Source: Bacteroidales bacterium (GTDB lineage Bacteria > Bacteroidota > Bacteroidia > Bacteroidales > WCHB1-69). Taken from it: a stretch of 6,322 nucleotides of DNA. The notes under the pieces are model-generated. The model was not told the origin of the DNA. It worked only from the letters and a program-made list of their open reading frames with translations, and did no database searches. Numbering within the stretch: position 1 is the first letter of the stretch; each line of letters starts with the position of its first letter. Of this stretch, positions 1 through 5,126 are shown piece by piece. The translations under genes were made by a program, and so were the position numbers. The DNA lies in contig JAEEUY010000225.1 in the NCBI GenBank assembly GCA_016290715.1, forward strand, positions 1 through 6,322, in the 5' to 3' direction.

Positions 1-1047
1 ATACTTTGAGGCCTCATAGAAACTTTGCGAGGCGAAGTTGAGCATGCGCTGTTGCAGGTAGCAGTCGCCGATAATGTAGTAGCTGTTTTGAGCGATAAGG
101 TCTTGTTCACCAGTGGCTTTCGACAGGTAGTTAATGGCTTCTTTGTATTTTTGGTTCTGGTAGTAGGTGTAGCCGATGGCGTAATTGTCGTTGCGGTCGA
201 TTTCGCCCTTGTTGGCGGCGAGGTAATATTCAAAATAGGGCAGTGCTTCGCTGTAGCGCCCGAGGTTGTAGTAAGAGAGTGCCAGTGTGCGGTCGATTTC
301 GGTCTTATCGGAAGCATTGGCGAGCAATGGCGGAGCGATGGCAATCAGGTCCTCGTAGCGCCCTTGGATGAAGTAGATCTGGGTGAGATAGAAAGGCACA
401 GCCTCCTGATAGGCAGGGTCATCTTTGAGCAAAAGGAAGTCGTTCAATGCGGCTTCGTATTGTTTTTCTTCGTAGGCGATATGGGCTGCGTAGTAAATGG
501 CTTTCTTTTTGTATTGTCCCTCATACTGGCGAGCTTCGTGGAAGTAGTACTTGGCTTCGGCATAATCTTTGGTGGCGAAGTAGGCGTAGCCTTTCTTGAA
601 GTCGTATTCGGCCATATCCTCGGGCTTGATGTTGCGCTCATCCACTTCGTTGAAGTTCTCAAGCACTTTTTTGTATTGCTTTTTCGAGAAATAGAAGCGG
701 CCTAGATAGAAATGAGCTTGAGGCACATTGGCATGCACGGGGTAGTGTCGGATGAAATCCTTGAGCAGGAAGTCGGCCTCGTCGTTGGTGAGGTTGGCGG
801 CGCACACTCCCATATAGAAGTAGGAGTTGGCCTTGATATCCTGTTGCTTGTCGGCAATGTGCTCATACACATACTTGAAGTAGCGTTGGGCGGCTCCGTA
901 TTTCTCCTTTTGGAACAGTTCCATAGCCGTATTGTACTCATACATAGGCGAATCGTGCGTTACATTGCGCTGTGCCCATACGGGTGCGGCGAGCAAGAAA
1001 GCAACCAACAGAAGTCCCAAACGTTTTGTGAAGATATTCATAGTCAT
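1..1047 (-). CDS. Exported tetratricopeptide-repeat (TPR) protein, C-terminal part missing
   Basis: Partial gene reading leftwards off the window; 349 codons are present with no stop. The N-terminus is a clear signal peptide: MNIFTKR, then a leucine/alanine-rich core (LGLLLVAFLLAA), then PVWA-Q, an AxA-like signal peptidase I site, so the protein is exported to the periplasm or outer membrane. The rest is a chain of helical hairpins with TPR spacing, for example YNTAMELFQKEKYGAAQRYF, AHFYLGRFYFSKKQYKKVLENF, DFKKGYAYFATKDYAEAKYYF, YYAAHIAYEEKQYEAALNDF and TLALSYYNLGRYSEALPYF. Each carries the small/aromatic residue pattern of a TPR consensus. TPR arrays bind proteins; the partner is unknown. 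Two in-frame ATGs lie six bases apart (ending at 1047 and 1041). I took the outer one, but the inner would leave the signal peptide intact. A -7 promoter box lies upstream. Bacteroidales carry long TPR proteins of this type, but no specific function can be assigned. Confidence 0.85.
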   Translation of the reverse strand, partial: MTMNIFTKRLGLLLVAFLLAAPVWAQRNVTHDSPMYEYNTAMELFQKEKYGAAQRYFKYVYEHIADKQQDIKANSYFYMGVCAANLTNDEADFLLKDFIRHYPVHANVPQAHFYLGRFYFSKKQYKKVLENFNEVDERNIKPEDMAEYDFKKGYAYFATKDYAEAKYYFHEARQYEGQYKKKAIYYAAHIAYEEKQYEAALNDFLLLKDDPAYQEAVPFYLTQIYFIQGRYEDLIAIAPPLLANASDKTEIDRTLALSYYNLGRYSEALPYFEYYLAANKGEIDRNDNYAIGYTYYQNQKYKEAINYLSKATGEQDLIAQNSYYIIGDCYLQQRMLNFASQSFYEASKY

Positions 1048-1132
1048 GCTAATTTATGATTCTAAAATGATGATTTTTTCTTCAATAACGGATAAAAGCC
1101 CTGGTAGCGGCAATTACCCGATATTAAACGAA

Positions 1133-1140
1133 CAAAGATA
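1133..1140 (-). promoter_or_regulatory. Bacteroidota-type -7 promoter element of the TPR gene
   Basis: On the - strand these bases read TATCTTTG, an exact match to the TAnnTTTG -7 consensus of the Bacteroidota primary sigma factor. A good TTTG -33 box at the usual spacing of about 20 bp is not evident; the nearest resemblance is TTTC, 16 bp upstream. Transcription would start near 1125-1128 and leave a leader of about 80 nt before the TPR start codon. Confidence 0.6.
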
Positions 1141-1320
1141 TAAAATCGGTATGTGTGAAATTTTTTGCCAGCCGATAATTTTCAACAGCCAGTTTTTAAT
1201 AAACAGAGTGTTCTTTTTTTACTCATGCTCCGTTTTTCCGCTCGTAAATTCGCAATGCAGTTTGGGTAAAACATCATTTGTGATGATATGGTGGCATTGC
1301 GTTGACGACGAACGACCAAT

Positions 1321-1477
1321 TGAGCGAGGGGTTGCACCCCACGCTGTAGTCTGAACGCCCTTATAGGGTTGTATTAGTGCCCTGATAGGGGCAAAAGATT
1401 AATAGGCAGGGGTGGCGGGAGCGAAGCGACCAAAACCCCTGCGAAGGATGGTCCCAGCGTTTTCCACGCGGCGCTGG
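1321..1477. repeat. Palindrome-rich intergenic repeat-like element
   Basis: Five inverted repeats follow each other in under 160 bp. (1) AGCG-A-GGGGT (1323-1332) pairs with ACCCC-A-CGCT (1336-1345) around a TGC loop, with one A/A mismatch. (2) CCCT (1358-1361) pairs with AGGG (1365-1368). (3) GCCC (1379-1382) pairs with GGGC (1389-1392), extendable by a T-G wobble. (4) GCAGGGGT (1406-1413) pairs perfectly with ACCCCTGC (1435-1442) and encloses GCGAAGC (1421-1427), a heptamer known as an unusually stable DNA mini-hairpin. (5) CCAGCG (1454-1459) pairs with CGCTGG (1472-1477). The block is much richer in G+C than the DNA on either side. It looks like a REP/BIME-type dispersed element or a decayed mobile-element end rather than a gene. 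Family and true boundaries cannot be set from one copy. Confidence 0.55.
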
Positions 1478-1530
1478 TATATTGATGCAATGAAACAAGA
1501 CGGATATGCGCCGCGGATGTCACAAAAGTA

Positions 1531-2280
1531 TTATTGTATGGTTGAATGTTTAGCGTACAATTTGCAAAGGTTTTTGTCCATTATACGGAAACAGCTGCCA
1601 TGGTCATGTGTTTTACCAAGATTCTTGCCGGATTTGTAAGAGCCAATTCGAATATCAAACATAATTAAACCTTTATCAAGTAGGTCTAGGAATTTTGCAA
1701 ATGAAGGTTGTTCATATATATCCGCTTTGTTGAAGAAAAAATATTCCGTTCCTTTGGCATCTTTTTTTGTTTCAGCGTTGACGTAAAATAGATTATTCAG
1801 TTTTGTTTTAAAGATAGGTTCCAAGTCACTGTATAGGTATCCGCACGATTTGTCTAATAGCTTTTTGGTTCGGATTGAATATACTGCAATGTATATTCTT
1901 TTCGTTTTTTGGTCATTGATAAGTGAAAAAGCATATTTTCCCTTATAAGTGTTTAATTTCTTGGTAAATAAGCTTGTGTGTAAGTTTTTGATTTTTGGAT
2001 TGTCCTCATAAGGAGAACCGAAATTTTCTTTTAAATAGGTATTGGCACCCAAGGGAAAAGAAGGAGATTTTGTGAATAATGTTAAGTAAGACTGGGTGTG
2101 ATCGCGTTGGGATTTTATTTCAAAACCTGCAAAATCAGGTTGCTTTTTGTTGTTTTCTTTGACCCCGATAAGATCTTCAAATGTTTTACCAATACCTGTA
2201 TTGTTTTTGCGGTTGCTTTTTACAAATCCACGTTTTTTAACATCGTGGAATTTTTTGATTATTAAGTCTTTATTCGTCAT
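1531..2280 (-). CDS. MvaI/BcnI-family Type II restriction endonuclease
   Basis: Predicted 249-residue endonuclease that would cleave unmethylated target DNA. The N-terminal third carries the MutH-like nuclease signature of the MvaI/BcnI family: NTGIGKTFEDLIG (residues 27-39), then PDFAGFEIKSQR (48-59), then SYLTLFT (64-70). The probable metal-binding and catalytic residues are E35, D49, E54 and K56, matching the E...D-x4-ExK layout of this fold, so the active site appears intact. Family members MvaI and BcnI are about 240-250 residues, monomeric, and cut CC^WGG and CC^SGG; this protein's target cannot be read from sequence. The C-terminal half has no motif I can name but is complete. I chose the ATG at 2280 because ATGACGAATAA overlaps the regulator stop by 11 bases, which suggests translational coupling; an in-frame ATG at 2298 would add six residues (MKKLLI). 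The gene is AT-rich relative to gapA and priA. It has no recognisable terminator. Confidence 0.85.
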   Translation of the reverse strand: MTNKDLIIKKFHDVKKRGFVKSNRKNNTGIGKTFEDLIGVKENNKKQPDFAGFEIKSQRDHTQSYLTLFTKSPSFPLGANTYLKENFGSPYEDNPKIKNLHTSLFTKKLNTYKGKYAFSLINDQKTKRIYIAVYSIRTKKLLDKSCGYLYSDLEPIFKTKLNNLFYVNAETKKDAKGTEYFFFNKADIYEQPSFAKFLDLLDKGLIMFDIRIGSYKSGKNLGKTHDHGSCFRIMDKNLCKLYAKHSTIQ

Positions 2281-2563
2281 AATCAATAATTTTTTCAATT
2301 AAAATTTTAAGAAAATCGCTAGATGATAATTCACTTTCGGAAAGAAAAATCTTTTCGAAGGGATAATTAATGAAAGAACAGAAGGTGTATATTTGTTTAA
2401 TTGTATATTTGTGCTGGAAACGAGGACTTTCAATATTACCAACTAGACCATGAGAAATACCTAAAATATCGCCCATTGCTGATTGACTAATATTGCGTTC
2501 TGTTCGTAAAGTTTTAATTTTTTGGATAATTTGTTCCTCAATTTCTGAGTTTTGTGATTTCAT
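2270..2563 (-). CDS. XRE-family helix-turn-helix regulator of the RM cassette
   Basis: Small DNA-binding protein of 97 residues. Residues about 12-66 form a HTH_3/XRE domain: IIQKIKTLRTERNISQ, then SAMGDILGISHGLVGNIES, with the core helix-turn-helix at about 25-46 (ISQ...LGIS...V..IE). The C-terminal tail (SSSDFLKILIEKII) is helical and could add to dimerisation. I start at the ATG at 2563: the longer in-frame ATG at 2617 lies upstream of the predicted -7 box and would add 18 residues before the HTH fold. The gene is transcribed with the endonuclease, whose start overlaps its stop, and divergently from the methyltransferase. Small XRE proteins in this position often act as controller (C) proteins or repressors that delay endonuclease synthesis until methylation is established. 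Activator versus repressor cannot be decided here, and similarity to a characterised C protein is not asserted. Confidence 0.82.
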   Translation of the reverse strand: MKSQNSEIEEQIIQKIKTLRTERNISQSAMGDILGISHGLVGNIESPRFQHKYTIKQIYTFCSFINYPFEKIFLSESELSSSDFLKILIEKIIDYDE

Positions 2564-2581
2564 GTGTGCCGCATTTGAATG

Positions 2582-2589
2582 CAAAAATA
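2582..2589 (-). promoter_or_regulatory. -7 promoter element for the regulator-endonuclease operon
   Basis: On the - strand the bases read TATTTTTG, matching TAnnTTTG. The initiation point would fall near 2575, giving a leader of about 12 nt before the regulator ATG at 2563, which supports that start. A TTTG on the - strand (2618-2615) lies 25 bp upstream, longer than the usual spacing of about 20 bp. The promoter may therefore be intrinsically weak or need an activator. Confidence 0.55.
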
Positions 2590-2611
2590 CAATTGTTGAA
2601 AAGTTTTTTAC

Positions 2612-2626
2612 TCTCAAATTGTGAGA
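2612..2626. promoter_or_regulatory. Candidate operator: inverted repeat between the divergent RM promoters
   Basis: TCTCA-AATTG-TGAGA is a 5-bp perfect inverted repeat with a 5-bp spacer, a size that fits one XRE dimer. It overlaps the likely -33 elements of both divergent promoters: TTTG on the - strand (2618-2615) and TTG on the + strand (2619-2621). A second, shorter palindrome, ACAATTGT (2589-2596), abuts the - strand -7 box. Assignment to the neighbouring regulator is inferred from position and symmetry only. Confidence 0.45.
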
Positions 2627-2649
2627 AAAGGATTTTTGTTGTAAACTTG
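2619..2649 (+). promoter_or_regulatory. Predicted methyltransferase promoter
   Basis: TTG (2619-2621) stands 20 bp upstream of TAAACTTG (2642-2649), which matches the TAnnTTTG -7 consensus at all but one position. Both box identity and spacing fit the Bacteroidota primary promoter. Initiation near 2655 would leave only about 10-15 nt of leader before the ATG at 2668. Confidence 0.5.
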
Positions 2650-2667
2650 CTTAAGAAATAGTGTGAT

Positions 2668-3933
2668 ATGTATAGACGAGTTGTTGATAAAAATTGGGAT
2701 TTTAAAACTGCTAATACAAAGGAGTTTACACATTGTTATCATGCCTATCCTGCTATGATGATTCCTCAGGTGGCACGTACATTGATTGAGAGATTTGCTC
2801 CTTCAGGCAAGTGTGACTTGATATTTGATCCATATATGGGGAGTGGTACAACATTGGTAGAAGCTTCTTTGAAGGGAATTAACAGTATAGGTACGGATAT
2901 AAATCCTTTAGCTTGCTTGATTTCAAAAGCCAAAACAACAAGATTTGACATTGATACTATAGAAAAATGTCTATCCGAAATACAACTCTTTCCGTTTGTT
3001 TTTGAAAAAGAGAAAGTCATATCCACCGATTTTTCCCGTATATCCAATTATACCTTTTGGTATTCTGAAGACAGCCTAATCAAGTTATCGTATATTTCAC
3101 AAATAATCAATACTTTTGATGAAGATGTTCAACTATTCTTCCAAGTTGCTCTTTCGGAAGTGGTTCGCGAGGTTTCGTTTACTCGAAATGGTGAATTTAA
3201 GAGATTTCGAATGGCAGAAGAAAAAATCAAACAATTTAATCCTGATGTATTTGCATTATTTGAAAGTAAAGCGAGAAGAAATCTCAAGGGATTAAAACAA
3301 TATTTGAATGATTCGCCAAAGACGAAAATACAAATATGTGATTTTAATACAGTTAACAATATCCCTAATGAAATCTTACCAGATGATTCTGTTGATATGA
3401 TTGTGACCTCTCCACCGTATGGTGATAGTCATACAACAGTAGCATACGGACAATTTTCCCGATGGGCAAATGAATGGTTCAATTTCCCAAATGCTAAAAA
3501 TTTGGATAGAATCTTAATGGGTGGTAGTCGAAAATCAGAACAAGAAATTGAAACTCAATCTATTAAAAAGGAGTTAGGATTAATAGAAAAAGAAGATTAT
3601 AAACGGTATTTGGAAGTTGTTTCGTTTTTATACGATTATTCAGATTCCATGAAAAATATTGCTCCTAAAATTAGACCAGGTGGGAGAATATGTTATGTGG
3701 TTGGAAATAGAACCGTGAAAGGTATTCAAATACCTTTGGATTATTTTACTGCTGAGATATTTGAAAAATATGGATTTGATCATGAACAAACCATTGTTCG
3801 AGAAATTCCTAATAAAAGAATGCCTTCAAAAACAAGTCCGACCAATAAAGCTGGAGCCAAAGTTGCCACCATGAGCAACGAGTATATTGTAATAATGTCG
3901 AAAAAGCATAATCAAGGAAAAAAATCCAAATAA
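2668..3933 (+). CDS. Type II DNA methyltransferase, probably cytosine-N4 specific
   Basis: Predicted 421-residue S-adenosylmethionine-dependent DNA methyltransferase, the modification half of the RM cassette. Motif X-like THCYHAYPAMMIPQ lies at residues 21-34. Motif I, DPYMGSGTT (54-62), binds the cofactor. GTDINP (75-80) is the acidic motif II region. Catalytic motif IV, TSPPYGDS (247-254), follows in the context TVAYGQFSRW. The SPPY form is typical of N4-cytosine enzymes, though N6-adenine activity cannot be excluded. The roughly 160 residues between motifs I and IV, including REVSFTRNGEFKRFRM, may hold target-recognition elements. RPGGRICYVVGNR and a C-terminal strand (NEYIVIMSK) complete the Rossmann fold. 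Starting at 2668 keeps motif X; the next methionines (30, 31) would cut it. The gene is AT-rich, intact, divergent from the regulator, and ends 88 bp before gapA without an obvious terminator, so read-through into gapA is possible. Confidence 0.87.
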   Translation: MYRRVVDKNWDFKTANTKEFTHCYHAYPAMMIPQVARTLIERFAPSGKCDLIFDPYMGSGTTLVEASLKGINSIGTDINPLACLISKAKTTRFDIDTIEKCLSEIQLFPFVFEKEKVISTDFSRISNYTFWYSEDSLIKLSYISQIINTFDEDVQLFFQVALSEVVREVSFTRNGEFKRFRMAEEKIKQFNPDVFALFESKARRNLKGLKQYLNDSPKTKIQICDFNTVNNIPNEILPDDSVDMIVTSPPYGDSHTTVAYGQFSRWANEWFNFPNAKNLDRILMGGSRKSEQEIETQSIKKELGLIEKEDYKRYLEVVSFLYDYSDSMKNIAPKIRPGGRICYVVGNRTVKGIQIPLDYFTAEIFEKYGFDHEQTIVREIPNKRMPSKTSPTNKAGAKVATMSNEYIVIMSKKHNQGKKSK

Positions 3934-3960
3934 TTATTTCTAACAAAAAAATTTTTTTCT

Positions 3961-3968
3961 TACTTTTG
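3961..3968 (+). promoter_or_regulatory. -7 promoter element of gapA
   Basis: TACTTTTG is an exact TAnnTTTG match, preceded by an A7-T7 tract (3945-3958) that could act as a bent upstream element. No clear TTTG -33 box is seen at the usual spacing. Initiation near 3973-3976 would give an AT-rich leader of about 45-50 nt before the ATG, with no Shine-Dalgarno sequence, as is usual in Bacteroidota. Confidence 0.65.
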
Positions 3969-4021
3969 CAACCTTGTAAAAACGAGGGTATTTTATATAA
4001 ACAATTTAAAATAAACGAATT

Positions 4022-5026
4022 ATGGAAAAAATTAAAGTTGGTATTAATGGTTTTGGTCGTATCGGAAGATTGGTTTTCCGTGCTTCCATAGAAAGAGAAA
4101 ATATCCAAGTGGTTGCCATCAACGACTTGCTGGATGTTGATTATATGGCTTATATGCTTAAATATGATTCTATTCACGGTCAATTTAAGGGTGATATAAA
4201 AGTAGAAGACGGTTGCCTGGTTGTCAATGGCGACAAGATCCGTGTTACTTCAGAGAAAGATCCCGCTAACCTGAAATGGAACGAAGTGGGTGCCGAATAT
4301 GTCGTTGAATCTACGGGTTTGTTCCTCACCAAAGAATTGGCAGAGAAACATATCGCAGCCGGTGCCAAGAGAGTGGTTATGTCTGCTCCTTCAAAAGATG
4401 ACACTCCTATGTTTGTTATGGGTGTTAACAATGATACATACAATGGTCAGCCTATCGTTTCCAACGCTTCTTGCACCACCAACTGCTTGGCTCCTATCGT
4501 AAAGGTGCTGCACGACAATTTCGGCATGGTGGAAGGTTTGATGACCACCGTTCACGCTACAACCGCTACCCAGAAGACCGTGGATGGTCCTTCTGCTAAG
4601 GATTGGCGTGGTGGTAGAGCCGCTGCCGGCAACATCATCCCCTCATCAACGGGTGCTGCCAAGGCTGTGACCAAAGTTATCCCCGAACTGAAAGGCCGTC
4701 TCACGGGCATGTCGTTCCGCGTTCCCACTTTGGACGTTTCGGTTGTTGACCTGACCTGCCGTTTGGAGAAAGCTACCACTTATGATGAAATCAAGGCTGC
4801 TATGAAGAAAGCCAGCGAGAACGAACTGAAAGGCGTTCTGGGTTATACTGAAGATGCAGTTGTTTCAACCGACTTCATTGGCGACAAGAGAACTTCTATT
4901 TTCGACGCTGCCGGTGGTATCATGTTGAATCCCAATTTCGTTAAGGTGATTGCTTGGTACGACAACGAAATGGGCTACTCAAACAAAGTGCTTGATTTGA
5001 TTGCTTATATGAATACGAAGAAATAG
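4022..5026 (+). CDS. gapA: Glyceraldehyde-3-phosphate dehydrogenase, type I, NAD-dependent
   Basis: Cytosolic glycolytic enzyme that oxidises glyceraldehyde-3-phosphate with NAD and phosphate to 1,3-bisphosphoglycerate. The complete 334-residue protein has the usual family length. The dinucleotide-binding loop is INGFGRIGR (residues 8-16), and D35 in VVAINDL is the acidic residue that favours NAD over NADP. The active site is SNASCTTNC with nucleophile C151, and H178 in TTVHATT is the activating histidine. The phosphate-site segment around GRAAAGNIIPSSTGAAKAV and the C-terminal WYDNEMGYS are all conserved, so the enzyme should be active. The start follows an AT-rich leader and gives the normal N-terminus MEKIKVGING. 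It is monocistronic by layout: its own -7 box lies upstream and a strong hairpin terminator follows the stop. Its codon use is richer in G/C than that of the RM genes just upstream. Confidence 0.98.
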   Translation: MEKIKVGINGFGRIGRLVFRASIERENIQVVAINDLLDVDYMAYMLKYDSIHGQFKGDIKVEDGCLVVNGDKIRVTSEKDPANLKWNEVGAEYVVESTGLFLTKELAEKHIAAGAKRVVMSAPSKDDTPMFVMGVNNDTYNGQPIVSNASCTTNCLAPIVKVLHDNFGMVEGLMTTVHATTATQKTVDGPSAKDWRGGRAAAGNIIPSSTGAAKAVTKVIPELKGRLTGMSFRVPTLDVSVVDLTCRLEKATTYDEIKAAMKKASENELKGVLGYTEDAVVSTDFIGDKRTSIFDAAGGIMLNPNFVKVIAWYDNEMGYSNKVLDLIAYMNTKK

Positions 5027-5048
5027 TTTTCTTCCAATCATTACGAAG

Positions 5049-5088
5049 AAAGGCAAATGTCCATCAGGATGTTTGCCTTTACTTTTTT
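5049..5088 (+). terminator. Rho-independent terminator after gapA
   Basis: A 14-bp stem (left arm 5049-5062, right arm 5067-5080) closes on an ATCA tetraloop. Its outer nine pairs are perfect (AAAGGCAAA with TTTGCCTTT); the inner part has two G-U wobbles and then TCC/GGA. A TTTTTT run at 5083-5088 follows. It lies 22 bp past the gapA stop and separates gapA from priA. Confidence 0.88.
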
Positions 5089-5114
5089 ATAGGAGGATAC
5101 AAGTCTAAAAATTG

Positions 5115-5122
5115 TATCTTTG
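5115..5122 (+). promoter_or_regulatory. -7 promoter element of priA
   Basis: TATCTTTG is an exact -7 consensus match, ending only 4 bp before the priA ATG at 5127. With normal spacing to the initiation point, the transcript would begin at or within a few bases of the start codon, so the mRNA would be leaderless or nearly so. No clear -33 box is seen in the preceding 30 bp. Confidence 0.6.
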
Positions 5123-5126
5123 CGAT

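Larger units (their letters stand above)
1048..1530. other. Non-coding interval between the TPR gene and the RM cassette
   Basis: This 483-bp stretch has no convincing gene. Open frames crossing it give low-complexity or repeat-derived peptides without recognisable domains. Its right-hand side relative to the TPR gene (to about 1140) is that gene's AT-rich 5' leader and promoter. The part from about 1141 to 1320 shows only AT-rich sequence and a weak inverted repeat (ATCA-TTTG-TGAT) near 1273-1284. The part from about 1321 to 1477 is a cluster of G+C-rich palindromes listed separately. No terminator with a U-tract is visible downstream of the endonuclease stop at 1531. Confidence 0.6.

Noticed and set aside
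25..705. Long + strand open frame opposite the TPR gene
   Set aside because: It translates to a valine/phenylalanine-rich, domainless peptide and is the antisense shadow of the TPR coding sequence, which has a signal peptide and repeat pattern.
932..1354. + strand open frame of 140 codons across the TPR promoter region
   Set aside because: No recognisable domain. It overlaps the TPR start and promoter and ends inside the palindrome cluster.
1454..1477. CCAGCG...CGCTGG hairpin as a terminator for the endonuclease operon
   Set aside because: There is no T-run after the stem in the - strand direction and the loop is 12 bases, so it fits the repeat cluster better.
1412..1639. + strand open frame of 75 codons
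   Set aside because: It starts in the repeat-like element and overlaps the endonuclease C-terminus antisense; the composition is not gene-like.
2564..2617. Longer start for the HTH regulator (ATG at 2617)
   Set aside because: The predicted -7 box (2582-2589) lies downstream of it, and the extra 18 residues add nothing to the HTH domain.
1500..3960. Transposon ends, target-site duplications or att sites bounding the RM cassette
   Set aside because: I compared the sequence around 1480-1530 with that around 3930-3960 and saw no matching direct or inverted repeats.
5091..5096. AGGAGG resembling a Shine-Dalgarno sequence before priA
   Set aside because: It lies about 30 bp from the ATG, with an in-frame stop at 5106 and the -7 promoter box in between, so it is probably not in the mRNA.
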